DNA of 48,450 nt from Fonticula-like sp. SCN 57-25 (GCA_001724245.1 MEDX01000679.1:1-48450); one strand, 5' to 3'; counted from the stretch's first letter, positions 20,519-32,577 are shown. The notes: generated by a model not told the origin, from the letters alone. Made by a program: numbers and translations.

Positions 20519-23500
20519 CTACGCGGACACGTGCGTCACGGCGACGCCGGCCGCGCGGAACTTTTCGAGCCACACGAGCTTTGACTTGTTGCTCTTGAGC
20601 ACGATCACGACGTTCCTGTTGTTTGCGAGGCCAATGCGGATAAGGCTGCTCTCGGTGGGCAGCTCAGAGACGCTCAGCGTGTTGCCGCGGTGCACCTGGC
20701 GCACGTCAAAGCGGCCGTCGGGCGCCTCATTGGCCGTCACGAGGCACTCATTGAACAAAAAGAGGTGCGTCTGCTGGCCGCTCGCCTGCGACGTGTCGCC
20801 GTTCTTGCGCGGCGCCATCAGCGTCACGGGGCCCTCATAGATGTACTGCAGCGTCGGCTGCTCGAGCGCCTGCGCAGCCGCGTCAGCACAAAGACGACAA
20901 GAAATGTTCACGTACGGCCAAGACGGCGGCGTCGGTGGACCGGAGCAGGCCGCGGACGCGCGCGAGCTCGACGGAGGCGTCGCCCGACTCGGTGCGCACA
21001 TAGTTGGCGGGCACCCAGCCCGTCGCGCCGCTGCTGTTCTCCACCCACAGCCAGTCAACCTTGTCCTCCAGCACGCGGAGAGCGTCGCCCTCTTGCACGC
21101 TCAGACGGTCCGGCCCATCCGCAGCATAGTCAAAGAGCACCTCGGCAGCTGTACGCGGGACACGAATCAGAAAAGCAGCACAAAAAGATGTAAAGCGCAC
21201 TTTTCTGGGTCTTCTTGCTCTGCTTCTTGGCCGCCGGCGACGGGCGAACGATCGGCGGCGCCGAGCCGGTGACGGCGGGAGCCGAGGGGGTCGGCACCTG
21301 CTCAGCGGCGGCAATCAGCGCGTTGGTCGAGTCGCTCACCTGAACAGCCGACGACGGCGACTCTGCCGCCGCCGCCGCCGCCGCAGCAGCAGCAGCAGCC
21401 GGCGAGCGCCTCACGGGCGGGGGCGCACCCTTTGCCGCGGCCGACGGCTTCTTCTGTGTAAAACAAAAAGAGCAGCGTCAGAAATCACTTTAAACACAAC
21501 CTTTAAGCGCGTACGGCAGCCGCCGCGGTTTCGTCGTCGATGGGCTCGACGTACGACTCGGGAAAGTGGCCACGGGTGCCGTCGAGGACGCCCTCCCACC
21601 AACCGTCGGCGTGACGCGCAGCGACCTCGATGATGGCGCCGCTCTCGAACGAAAGGTCGCCGGCCTTGCCCGCATAGCGGTGCAGCGCGCGGACGTACTT
21701 TGTCTGGCCGGCCGCCCCTGCCGCCGACGGCGTAGCGGGGAAGGTGACCATGTCACGGTGCGCAAAGCCACGCATGCCGTCGACCTCGGCCTCCCACCAG
21801 CCGTTCTCCACCTCGCTGTGCAGCGTGACGGTGGCGCCGGCTGAAAAGGACAGCTCTTGCGCAGTGCGGCCCTCATAGTCCGAGTTGGCGATGCACTTGA
21901 TGCCGAGCAGGTTGGCCGACGAGCGACGGCGCGATGACTTGTCCTTCTTGAGCTTGGCCGAGCTGCTCGCCTTGCGCTGCTTCTTGGCAGGGTCCTTGGC
22001 CTCGCCGTCCTTGGCCTCGTCAGCGGCGCCCTCCTTGGCCTCCTTGGCCTCCTTGGCGCTCGACTTGCGGCGGCGCGGCTTGTCAGACTTTTCGGCCTTT
22101 TCCTCCTTGGTGCGCGACGACTTGCGCGACTTTTTCGGCGCAGCCGTGTCGGCGGCGGGAGCGGCCGCGTCCGCCGCTGACGGCGAAAAGGCGTCGTCAA
22201 AGACGTTGGACATGGCGTCCGTGGCGGGTGCGGGCGCACCAAACGCGTCGTCCAGCGAAAAGCCGTCGCCGCCGCTCGGTGCGGGCCCGCCAAAGTCGTC
22301 GTCAAACGCGTTGGCAGACCACGAGTCGTCCTTGAAACCATCATCAAACTCGTCGTCAAAGCTGTCCTCCGAGCCAGACTGGTCAAAGTCGTCAAAGTCG
22401 CCAGCGGTAGCCTCGACAACGCCCTCAAAGTCGTCAAAATCGGACGTAGACGGGGCAGCGGCAAGCGCAGGGGCAGAAGCCAGAGCGGGCGCAGGGGCGG
22501 GCTTGTCAAACGCCTCGTCAAACGCGGCGTCAAACGACGGCGACGCGGCCACCGGGCTGGCAGCAGCGGCAGCAGCGGCGGCGGCAGCCGGCGAGCGGCG
22601 CTTCGGGGGCGGCGGGGCGACCTTTTCGGTGCTCGGCGACGAGGCCGCGGCGGGCGACGGGCAAGTGGGCAGCGCCGGCACCGCATCGGCCTCGGCCGCG
22701 ATGGACTTTTCAAATGCCTGCGCGCTGCCAAAGGCCTCGAAAGAGCTGCTCGCAAGCGGCCCCGACATGTTCATCGCCGAAAAGGCGCTGTCAAACGACG
22801 CGAACGAGTCTCGGGCAACCGCGGGGCTCGCGGCCGGCTTGGTCTCCTTCTCGGCCGCCTTTGGCCGGCTTGGCAGGGCAGGGGCGCTGCTCTCAGCAGC
22901 AAACAGATCGTCGTCAAACGCATTGGACATTGAGGTGGCCGGCTCGGTGGCAGCGGGTGTCGAGTCACCAAACGCATCGTCGCCAAACGCATCGGCGGCC
23001 GACGTGGCCGGCGCGGCGGAGGAGCCGCCAAAAGCGTCGTCACCAAAGACGTCCGACGACGACGCGGCGGGCGTGGGTGCCTTGTCGGCTTCGCTGAAAA
23101 AGTCGTCGCCAAACCCGTCCGACGACGGCTTGCTCGCCTTGAACATATCATCATCGAAGGAAGCCGACGGCGCTGGCGAGGCAGTGACGGGGGTGCCCTT
23201 GAGGGGCGACGCGGGGACCGCCTCCGGCTTGGGCGACGCGGAGGCACCAAAGAAATCGTCGTCAAAGGAGGCCGACGCGGCGGGAGAGGCAGTCACAGGG
23301 GTACCCTTGAGGGGCGAACCGGGCGCAGCAGCAGGCTTGGGTGAAGCACCAAAGAAATCGTCGTCAAAAGAGGCAGAAGACGAAGGAGCAGGCGCCGGCT
23401 TGGTCGACGCGGCGGCGCCAAAGAAATCGTCGTCAAAGGAAGCGGACTGTGCAGGAGAGGCAGCGGCAGAAGACTTGAGCGGCGACACCGGCGCGGCCGC

Positions 23501-25919
23501 AATCTTGGGCGAAGGGGCAGCAAACAAATCATCATCAAAGGAGGCAGAGTGCGCGGCGGGCGACGCAACGACCGATGCAGTGACGGCAGCCGCCTTCATC
23601 GGCGACGCGGCCGCAACCGGCACCTTGGGCGACGGGGCCGCAAAAAAGTCGTCGTCAAACGCAGCCTTCACGGCCGATCCCTGTGCGGCCTTGGCCGACG
23701 ACGGCGCAGTGCCAGAGCCCATCGTAAACGAATCGCCAAAGCCGCTACCGCTTGTCTTGATGGCCGGCGGCACGGCGGAGGTCTTGGCGGCCTTGCCAAA
23801 CACGTCATCGTCCTCAAAGGCGTTGCCGCCCTTTGCCGGGGCCGACGCAAAAAAGTCATCGTCCGAGCTGCTGCTGGTCGCCGGCGCGGCGGGCTTGGCG
23901 CCAAACGCGTCATCGTCAAAGCCATGAGAGGCGGCGGTGGCCGGCTTGGCGCCAAAGGCGTCGTCAAACGAGGTCGACATGCTCGCGGACGTCGACGCGG
24001 TGTCAAAGGCGCCAAAGGGATCGTCGAATCCGGCGCTGGACGATTGGCGAGCGGCCGCGCGCATCTCGCGGCGGCCCGCGGCGGTGTTGGGGGTCGCCTT
24101 GATAATGTTGCGCTGCTCCTCAATCTGCTGGTTCAAGGCGAGGATGGCCGCCTTCTCAGCTTCCGCCTCCTTGGCCATCTTTTCGTTTTCGAGCGTGAGC
24201 TGCTCAATGTTTTGCTTCAGCTCGGCCAGCTGTGCATTGACCTGGGCCTCGTTCTTGGCTAAAAAAGTCATTACGTGAGCCGCCCCGCTATTGCAAAAAT
24301 CATCGCAATGCGCACCCAGATAGTCGCCCTCGGCCGTGACGCCGGCGCGCATGTTTTCGAGGAAGCTACGCATCTGCACAAGCCTCGCCTCGTTCTCACC
24401 CTTTTCGTGCAGCAGCTGCTGGCGCGTGATGCTGATCTGCTGCAGGTCGCGCTGCACGTTCGCGGCGTTCGTACGCAGCCCGCCGAGAGCCTCGGTGGTC
24501 GACTGGCAAGGAAATGGCAACATTAATACCCACATAAACTAAAGTTCCACGCGCGCACCTCTGCCTTTGCCTGAAGTTCCTTGAGCTTGGCCGTCTCCTC
24601 GTCGTGCGACATCTTGATGCGCGCGTACTCCATCCCGACCTGCTCCTTTTGGCGACTGAAATAAACGGCACCATCGTTAGTCACAGCGCGCCACCGCATT
24701 TCTGCGTACCGCTGAAGCTCAATCTCGGTGCGGATCGCCTGCAGCTCCTGGTCGCGGCGCTTCCGGTTGTACTCTTCCTGGCGACGCTCGTTCTCTGCGC
24801 GGATTGCGGCCTCGCGCTTCTCCGTCGCCTCGCGGCGCACGCGCTCCGCAGCAGCTTGACTGAAAAGAAATTTAGATACACAACTCACACATAGAGTGTA
24901 TACGCACCGCTCTGCCTCTTCGCGCTGGCGAGCGCGCTCCTGCTCTTCCATGGCCTGGCGCCTGCGCTGAAGCTCGGCGTCGGCGGCCGACATGTTCTCG
25001 CGGCGGCGCATCTCAAAGTCGGACGTCGCGGCGGGGCTCTGCGCGGGCATCGCCGTGGTGCGCGTCTGCGACGGAGGAATAAAGTTGGCCGGCAGCACCT
25101 TGGGCAGCGGCGTGTTGGCCTGCACCTGGCGCACAAGGTACATGGCCAGCGCAAACTCTTCGGCGTCCAGCGCGCCGCGCTTACGCGTATCGACCAGGTT
25201 CCACAGCTCGGCAAGGATGTACTGCGGAAGCGACGTGGACGACAGCACCTGCGAAGCCATGTTGCCTATCAGCCACCGCCACGCGTCAGTCACAGCCGAT
25301 CGTTGCAAGTCAGCGCACCAGGCATCAGCCCCATGGGCGATCCGACGAGGTTGACAAACGTCCGGTCCGACTCGGCCTTTTCGGCAGGCGAGACGACCCA
25401 TTGCGACCCTCCGGGCGCGCCCAATGATGCAGCGGGGGCGCTGCCGCCCGAGCGCAGCGCCTTGAGGTTGGCGTGCTGGAGCGACGGGGGTAGCTTGGCC
25501 GGAACGGGCACGCCAAACTTGCTGCGGTCCACGAGAAACATGGCAACGATAAACTCGTCAATGTCAAGGCGACCGTCCCGAGAAATATCGGCCAGTTGCC
25601 TATCACATGCCGGGTGAGACAAAGATGAAGCGGTGTGACATCTGCGTACCAGATGGAGGCGAGGGTTGTATGGTCCAGCCGAGATTCAATCATCACGGGC
25701 CGGCATGCATCGCCTGTATCAGCCGTGAATAAGCAGAGGGACATAAAGTTGGGCATAGCGTACCGGAAACAAAGCCGTCGGGGCCCTTCAGTTGGTTGAA
25801 CTGGTTCTCATACCTGAGCCGCTGATCGGCGTTCAGCACAAACTGACTCGCTACAAGTCGCAATGAAAAGCAAAGAACGATACATAGTATTAGCTAAATG
25901 GACGGGCAAAAGGGTTCAT
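20519..25919 (-). CDS. Intersectin/Eps15-like endocytic scaffold (EH2-coiled coil-FxDxF-SH3x3-PH)
   Basis: Twelve exons, 25919-25904, 25850-25764, 25713-25650, 25599-25319, 25265-24908, 24859-24710, 24655-24559, 24502-24316, 24258-21515, 21453-21201, 21148-20916 and 20869-20519, total 1,606 residues in frame. Two EH domains: residues 1-95 (IWQLADISRDGRLDIDEF) and 115-215 (LWNLVDTRKRGALDAEEF). A Glu/Gln/Lys coiled coil spans about 255-480. A 700-residue disordered region carries a dozen FxDxF motifs. Two SH3 domains are near 1200-1315, a 12-Ala run near 1345, a third SH3 at 1413-1465 and a PH domain at 1490-1606. The architecture resembles intersectin without its DH domain. Expected role: linking AP-2/clathrin cargo sites to actin and phosphoinositides. 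The first tiny exon uses a weak donor (GTCCAT) and is the least certain part. Confidence 0.9.
22200..24060 (-). repeat. FDDDFF-type motif array within the scaffold gene
   Basis: Degenerate protein repeats, unit about 15-40 residues, centred on FDDDFF/FGDDAF separated by Ala/Pro/Ser spacers. Twelve are exact FxDxF matches. Confidence 0.8.
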
Positions 25920-26193
25920 GTGGTAAAACGAGGAGAACTAGACGCACAGGCCATCGCCGTAGGATAAACAGGAGGGCGTCCGGCCCAGCGTTCCCCTGCA
26001 GCGGCCAACCAAAAGTTTACTTTGGTGGTAATGTACAGTCAGCGTTACGGTAAAGATCGAAACTGTTTTCCAGAGAGGTCCGCTGAGAGGATTCGCAGGT
26101 ATGGCAAAATGTATAATATTGTGCACAATAATATCAATAATTGACAAACAATGCAAACTAAGCAAACAAATTAACTACTACGCAAACGTCCAG
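25920..26193. other. Spacer: 3' of SREBP-like gene, 5' of scaffold gene
   Basis: The only same-strand head-to-tail junction on the minus strand. AT-rich, with no clear TATA or CCAAT box; TGCAAACTAAGCAAAC near 26154-26169 is a weak relative of the TTTGCA promoter motif in reverse. Confidence 0.4.
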
Positions 26194-29100
26194 CTATAGG
26201 TTTGATTCGCTCCCAAGAAATACACCTGCCGACTTGCAATTCTCTGTAAAGCGCTGCATCTCGTTGCGTAATGTGGACACGGTGTGGGTCCATCCGATAG
26301 ACTCTGCCGCGTCGATGGCGCGCTGTAGAATGGCATGCGCCTGCACGTGGTCACCCTTGATCATGAGGTAGTGCGCGCGGTGCTTGAGCGAGCAGACGCG
26401 GGCGCACTTGAACGTCCGGGCAAACTCGGCCATGTCGGTCATCCACTTTTCGAGCGACGCCTCGATGGGCGCGTTCGCCGGCAGCACCTGCGAGCCCTCG
26501 GCCGGCCTCAGCTTCTGCTCGAGAAGACGCAGGTACACCTCCGTCACAAACTGGAACGTGACCAGCTCCTGAGTCGGGATGAGGGTGAGGAAGTCCTTGG
26601 GCGGCTGGAGCGACTCGACCAGCTCGAGGGCACCGCCAAAGTCACCGAGGCGCGCCATGATCAGCGCGCGGAGCGTAGAGTGCATCGTGCGCAGGTTCGG
26701 AAGGCCGCCTTCGGGCCAGCTGATCTTGTCCGCCTCGGCAAGCTGCTCGCGGAGGTTCTCGGGCGTGGGCTCGACAGAGCGGAAACGAACGATCTGGCGC
26801 GACACGTCCAGCATCGTCATCATGCGGCGGTCCTTATCAACGCCGCCGTTGCTGACTTGCATCAGGAGACGGTCGGCTTCTAAAAACGCAACTGTGGTCA
26901 GCCAAGCAGGAACAAGACATTAATCGGCGCCGTACCGCCCATCATCTCGCCCGTGCTGCAGTACACCGACGAGGCCATCAGCAGGTTGAAGCACCACAGG
27001 TTGGTGTAGCCGGTGGCGAGCCTCATATCGGCAGCCTGCTTGAGCAGCAGGACGCTCTCGGAAATGTTGCCCTCGGCAAACGAGCGGAAGCCGAGCGACA
27101 CAAAGAATCGCGCGAGGGCCGAGCGGTTGTCCGTGTCGGTGAAACGCATGCTGTGCATGAGCGACACGCGACGCAGGGCACTAGAGAAACAGCATGAGTA
27201 CACGGGCGGCGCTGCCAAAGGCGCTGGAACGTACTCGGAGAGCGACATCAGAGGGCGGCGCATGAACGGGATGCGCATCTGGACGAACGTGTTGGAGAGC
27301 TTCATGCACACGACGGCATACACAGCGTCGTTGCCGCTGCCGAGGATGCACCTAGAGTGGGTGTTAGATCACCAATGGCAGCACAATCGAGTCGTACGCA
27401 TTGAGCGCCGTAAGGTGGGCCGCAATCTTGCGCAGGCGCATGCAGTTGGAGGACGACTTGGTATCGTTAAAGGCATCGAGAGAGTTGCTCTGACGGGCCA
27501 AATGTGAGCTAAACAAAAGTGTACACAAGGAAATTCCGTACCATGTAGAGGAACATTGCGGTATTGTCATAGTACGCGGTCGTGCGGCGGAACTTGATCA
27601 CCGACTTGCAGAAAAAGCGCGCCAGAGGCATGTGCAGCAGCAGGTGCTTGAGGCCTTGCGAGACAATGGTGTAGATGAGATAAAGGACATTTTGGGACTC
27701 GAACAGGCGCTGGAAGCCGAGCAGCTCGATGCCTTGCACGGCCCATTTCTCCGCGTCCTGCAGGTGGCTCGACCGATAGGCGTAGACCATCGACTTTGAA
27801 ATGAGACCGACGCTCTTCATCGCGGACGAGCCGTCGGCGGGGGCGGGCACCATCGCCTGCAGCAGGAGCAGAGAAATGACCGCGATGAAGGAGAAGTACG
27901 CGCCCACCAACCAGATATTCACGACAAAGTCCATTATAATGTTGATGACGTGCGCGAGGCCAAGCACCACCACAGAGTCAAACTGACCCATCGAGAACTG
28001 GCTCAGCGAGAACGACTGCAGCGCGCGGCCCAGCGGAGCTGACGTCACCTCTGTGCTCGGCGTGATGTACGAGAAAGAAATAGCAGACATGCTCATCATG
28101 AACAGCATGGCGCCCTAGAAACCTCATTGTCAGCAACCCCGTAGTATTCCACAATCACGCTCGCACCATCATGACCGTGACTGTGCGCGCCACCGTGCTG
28201 CCCATCGACTGCGCGGTGGTCGGTCGCCCGGATCGTAACGACGCGATCTGGTCTTGTAAGGCGGCGATTTCCAGCTTGTTTTGTTCGTTTTCCTACGAGC
28301 ACGTGGGTTTAGCACAATCGAGGCCGAAATATTTCTTCCGCACGCACCCTTTTTAACCTGCCGTTCGCCTTGATCAAAAAGGACATGTATTCGACAGACT
28401 TGTTGAGGATGGCTCCCTTGGAAACGCGCTTGCCCGACGGCAGATTTACAGGGAGCATGCTCCGGAGCGTGCCAATGGCATCATTGATGGTCGCCTGGCG
28501 CTTGCGCTCGCTCGCATTGTGGCGGTCCTTGAACGTCGATTTAGAATTTGGGTTCGACTGGTCCGACCCGCTGTCATCGTCGTCGTCGTCGGCCTCGCCG
28601 GGAGCGTTCCTAAAGTTCGCATAGTACTGGCCGCTGCCGCTAAAGCCGAACGACTCGTCCTCGGTCACGCTGTCTGAAGGGGTCGCCGTCGATGTCGACG
28701 CGGGCGACGTGCTCTGCTCGCTCGGCGACCACGACTGCTCAAACGGCGAGTGCGGGACCACGGGGACAGTGCCGGGGGAAATGTCAAACTTGATGTTTGG
28801 GGCGAACGCAAAGGCCGAGCGGAAGGCAACGTCGTCGTGCATATCGGCACTCTCAGCCGTCGAGTGCAGCGGCGGAATCAGTACATCCGCCGAGTCGTCT
28901 GCGCATGCGCGGCACCCGTGAGCAAAAGCAAAAGGAGTTTTACCCGTGGAACATACCGATGGGAAGCATGGAAAAGTGGCTAGCGGCCTGCGGCAGCGCG
29001 CCAAAGTCAATTGGATAGGCGGTCTCCTGTGCCGACGCGGCCACCTGCTGCTCAAAGTACTCAAATGTCTCGTTCTTGAACGGTGTCGTGCCACTCATAA

Positions 29101-29242
29101 GGTCGGAAGTGGCCCACCCTTCATCGTGCTCGCTCGCACCGGCAAACAGGTCGCCTGCGCCATCCCTAAGCATATTTGTAAGCCCAGGCCCTCCCTATAT
29201 AGGGATGACGTACATCCACGGGCCAATACCGTTGCCGTCCAT
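26194..29242 (-). CDS. SREBP-like membrane-tethered bHLH-zip transcription factor
   Basis: Nine exons, 29242-29214, 29165-28957, 28898-28348, 28292-28167, 28114-27542, 27489-27398, 27351-27235, 27180-26936 and 26879-26194, total 875 residues in frame. The N-terminus is acidic and Ser-rich (activation-domain-like). The bHLH starts at His206 (HNASERKRQATIND), and the leucine zipper crosses the third intron (LKRENEQNKLEIAALQ). Hydrophobic segments follow at about 298-322 and 353-393, with a 30-residue loop containing RALQ at 335-338, a fit to the site-1 protease consensus. The remaining ~480 residues resemble the cytosolic regulatory half of SREBPs. In SREBPs, low sterol triggers Golgi cleavage and release of the bHLH half to the nucleus; that control is inferred here. 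The basic region has Arg213 where SREBPs carry Tyr. Confidence 0.82.
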
Positions 29243-29404
29243 CCCGAGCGAATCAACAAAGACTTGCACGGAAATAACAAACGGACGCAAAAATAGAGCC
29301 CCAGCACACGTCAACGCCTGAAAATACTGTAGGGCGGGCCACGGCGTGCACCACGGTGTGGTGAGAGAGAAGTTGACGACGAACGCACGACCAGCTGATT
29401 TACA

Positions 29405-29417
29405 TTGCAGTTTGCAT
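29405..29417 (+). promoter_or_regulatory. TTGCAGTTTGCAT promoter motif
   Basis: Thirteen bases identical to 8564-8576 in front of ASCC2, lying 28 bp before the methyltransferase start codon. Confidence 0.55.
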
Positions 29418-29433
29418 GAGCAAACACTGAGGC

Positions 29434-29439
29434 CACGTG
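29434..29439. promoter_or_regulatory. CACGTG E-box in the SREBP-like/tRNA methyltransferase promoter
   Basis: Perfect palindromic E-box 6 bp before the methyltransferase ATG and 192 bp upstream of the SREBP-like start. It could allow autoregulation by a bHLH-zip protein. Confidence 0.4.
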
Positions 29440-29444
29440 ATCCG

Positions 29445-30203
29445 ATGGCGAGCGCAAAGGCGACGGCCGCCCCGGCGGTGCCTATCGACGCGTCGGCGAG
29501 CGAGCCGCTCCGCCTCGAAGAGGAGCATGTGCATCGTGTGTACGAGCACATTGCCGGTCATTTTAGCGAGACACGGTACAAGCCGTGGCCGGTTGTCCAG
29601 GCCTTCCTTGACCGGATCCCGGCAGGATGCTTGCTGGCTGACGTGGGATGCGGGAACGGCAAGTACATGGGCGTCCGCAAGGACATTGGTGTCGTCGGGG
29701 TGGACAGGAGCAGCGGCCTGGTAAAGATATGCAGAGACCGCGGGCTAGAGGCGCACGTTGGGGACGCGCTCTGTACACCCTTTCGAAGCGGCTCGTTCGA
29801 CGCTGCCATCTCGGTTGCCGTGCTTCACCACATGGCCACGCCCGAGCGACGGCTCGAGGGGATCAAGGTACGCCGTCAACTGGGTTTTTGCTTCGAGCGA
29901 CCACATTCTGACGCGGTTTTATTGCAGGAGTTGCTGCGGATTGTGCGGCCGGGAGGGTCGATTCTCATATACGTGTGGGCACTCGAGCAGACGGGCAAGC
30001 GCTTTGACGCGGCCGACAATCTCGTACCGTGGCAGCTGCAGCAGCGGTTCAGCGACGACGGGTCGTCGACCAAATTTATGCGGTACTACCACATGTTTGC
30101 CAAGGGGGAACTAGAGAGCCTATGCGCGCAGGCGAGCGAGGCCGAGCTCGTGGCCTCGGGGTACGACCGCGACAACTGGTGGGCCGAGCTCAGGAGACGC
30201 TAA
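29445..30203 (+). CDS. Trm9/ALKBH8-like tRNA wobble-uridine methyltransferase
   Basis: Exons 29445-29867 and 29928-30203 encode 232 residues, the usual size of stand-alone Trm9. The SAM-binding fold is complete: motif I LADVGCGNGKYMG near 65, acidic motif II VGVDRS, and post-motif SVAVLHHMATPERR. Conserved Trm9 features include the N-terminal VYEHIAGHFSETRYKPWPVV, the LIYVWALEQ segment and the C-terminal RYYHMFAKGELE. Trm9 completes mcm5U formation at the tRNA wobble position together with Trm112. The first ~20 residues are Ala-rich and not conserved. Confidence 0.94.
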   Translation: MASAKATAAPAVPIDASASEPLRLEEEHVHRVYEHIAGHFSETRYKPWPVVQAFLDRIPAGCLLADVGCGNGKYMGVRKDIGVVGVDRSSGLVKICRDRGLEAHVGDALCTPFRSGSFDAAISVAVLHHMATPERRLEGIKVRRQLGFCFERPHSDAVLLQELLRIVRPGGSILIYVWALEQTGKRFDAADNLVPWQLQQRFSDDGSSTKFMRYYHMFAKGELESLCAQASEAELVASGYDRDNWWAELRRR

Positions 30204-30493
30204 AGAGACAGTTTGCGCAAGCGCGTTGTATGATTATGTATAAGTAGAAAAATTGCCAATGGATGATAATAACAAGCAAAATTACATTATTTTGTTGCTG
30301 TTGCTAGTGTTGTTACAAGGGGATGCAGGAGCGGAACAATAGAGAGGGAGGATAGCGGAAAGGCAGGGAGGTGAGAAAGATCTATAGGAAAAACACACCC
30401 GCCGGATGCACGTTCCTGCAAAGCCACTGGGAAGGCCCGATAAATACAGAGATAATTTTTTTGGCTGCCAGCAAAGAAGAAGAAGAAAACAAC

Positions 30494-32577
30494 TTAGCCG
30501 TGTCTTACCTTGACGGGCTTTTCGTCCTCGCCGCCCACTTCGCCCGACGGGATCTTGAGCAGCTTGAGGCGCTTCGCCGGGTTCGGGGTCGCCGGCGACC
30601 CGCCCGGCGGCGGCGGCGTGCCGCTCGTGTTGAGCCCCGGCGTCACCTTTACAAGAGTGGCGCCGGCGCGGCCGACCAGCCCGCCACGCTGCAGGCGGCT
30701 GCGCGCACCGTCGCCGCCGTTCAGGCTGCTCAGATCGGGCGGCGTGTAGAAGGGGATGGGCACGCTGAACGGCGGGCGCCACGCAAGGGCCGGATCCACG
30801 GCAAGGTGCGCGGCCGCATCCTGGTCCTGCGCCTCCAAAAAGGGCACGTCGTACTTGGAGCCCGCTACGAGCTCGCTCGAGTCGATTGGTGGGCGGCGGT
30901 CAATAATGCGCCTGCCGCCGCGACCAATGCGGCGCCGTACGCTGAACCCGTTGCTGTCGCGGCTGCTGGGCACAAACTCAAAGCACGCGCGGCGTTCGTC
31001 CACGGGCGCCTTGAAGGACACAGAGAGCGCCGACGTCATGTCAAAGAACTGGCTCTCCGACCATCTTGGGTGCGATACGGACGACACGTCGTGCAGCACA
31101 TACGTCGGGTAGGCGGGGTCGACGCCCATAACCACGCGCTCTGGTGGCAGCCGCAACTCGGGCTGCACCTGCTCGGCTTCCAAGCGCGGGTCGAGAGAAG
31201 GGATTGTGATGGCCGAGTCGCGGTCGCTCGAGACTTGCTTGACGCCCGACCCGTTGATGCTGATCCGAAGCTTGGGCGGTGGCGGCTGCATTGGCCGCTT
31301 CTTGGTCTGCGGGCAAAGGATTAGATATAGGAAGAGAGGCACAAGGCATCCGCGTACCTTGAGTTCGTCGTCCTCGAGCAGGAGCGACGGCTGATACTTT
31401 TTGTAGAGGTCGTGGAGCTTGACCTTTTGGTCGAACGCGAGCATGTCGAGCAGCAGAGCCTCGCGCTTAAGGCGGTCGCGCTTGAGCGTGTTGTCCATCA
31501 GCGTGCGCGCCTGGGCAAGACTGTCCCGCAAACTCTTGAGCTTTTCGTAGGAAATCTGGTCGTTGCGGCGCATCTTGCGCGTCTGCCTGAGCTCGCGCCT
31601 GCGGAAGCAGACAAAGGGATCGGGGTCATTCGCCTTGGTTTCCGGCTTGGTCGACCAGATCAGCGGATGCTTTGCAGCAGCGCGCTTCTCCTTCCAATAG
31701 TCGCAGACGGTGCTCGCCTGGGGATGCGCCCCGAGCTGAGGCGCAGCAGCCGTCAGGTCCGCCAGCGTGGGGTAGTTTTCCTGCAAGATAGTGAGCAAGC
31801 GAATGCAAAAATGATCCAACCCAAGCCGTACGGGTGTTTCAGCATAGGCCTGCTCGAGCTGCGTGAATATTTGCTCAAAGACTTCTTCCGAGATGGCATT
31901 CTTGCCGGTGAACTGCTTGAGCCACTCGGCGTCACTCTCGTCAAGGTCATATGTGTCGTTGGCAAGCTCATCGATACCTAAACCGCACAGTCAGGGCCCA
32001 CTCACAGAGTATAGTCGCGCGTGCATACCTCCATGGTACCGGATAAGCCTGTGAGGCGTGGTAAATGTCGAAAGGTAAAGGCTGTCATAGTCTGGAATCT
32101 CGTTCGAGGCGTCGGGGACGGGAATAAACACTTCTGTCTTGGGGCCATCCACCTGCGCGGCAGAAATTACGGCTTGCAAGTGGTGTTCCTAGAAGGAATG
32201 AGAAAATGTAAGACACGGTCACTGCCCCTCAAGAAAATGGGCGCGCAAATAACGGAAACGGAAAGGACATATGCAAGCATCGGGTAGCGGCGCCGCATCC
32301 CATAGTATAATACGTCATTCGACAGATCAAAATACGCCCCACCATAATTTGAATTAAAAGCAAACACCACAAAGACACCATACGTAGAGTCAACGCGGTC
32401 AAAGTGCCAGATCGGCGATCGTACCTCTTCCTCTTCCTTTTCGACACCGGTGATGACGGGAATAAACGTCCGGCCAATTAAAGCCTCGTCAGCGTCTTGA
32501 AGCTCTTCAAGACGGAATACTCGGAGCCTTTTTCCTATCTCGAGCTTGCGAGCTCGCACCGCTGGCTTCGTACTCAT
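30494..32577 (-). CDS. EPL1: Enhancer of polycomb-like protein (Epl1, NuA4 subunit)
   Basis: Exons 32577-32425, 32188-32029, 31977-31358 and 31306 onward. The EPcA signature is present: KRLRVFRLEEL, then EHHLQAVISAAQ, VFIPVPDAS, YDSLYLSTFTTPHRLIRYHG, DLDESDAEWL. Later Epl1 segments follow (DPDPFVCFRRRELRQTRKMRRND). Epl1 anchors the Esa1/Tip60 acetyltransferase module in NuA4. The first intron is 236 bp, four to five times the local norm. The 3' end is ambiguous: reading through stops at 30494 (581 residues), but a GTAAGA donor at 30508 with acceptors at about 30468, 30418 or 30390 would give other tails. Confidence 0.9.
32189..32424 (-). other. Long first intron of the Epl1 gene
   Basis: 236 bp between GTACGA and TTCTAG. 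The frame across the junction gives EEEEHHLQAV, the expected conserved sequence, so the interval is intronic although one frame stays open through it. Confidence 0.75.

Noticed and set aside
21885-23927. 680-codon open frame on the plus strand opposite the scaffold gene
   Set aside because: It mirrors the FDDDFF-repeat exon: GC-rich codons and the repeat keep the opposite strand open. The minus strand has clear SH3, EH and PH domains and in-phase splice sites.
29193-29204. CCCTATATAGGG palindrome as a TATA box for the SREBP-like gene
   Set aside because: A GTACGT donor at 29213 and acceptor at 29166 place it inside the first intron, with the start codon upstream at 29242. It could still be a coincidental element.
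32229-32424. Extra coding exon in the Epl1 gene
   Set aside because: The open frame continues past the donor, but splicing it out restores the conserved Epl1 junction, and the interval's translation matches no part of the family.
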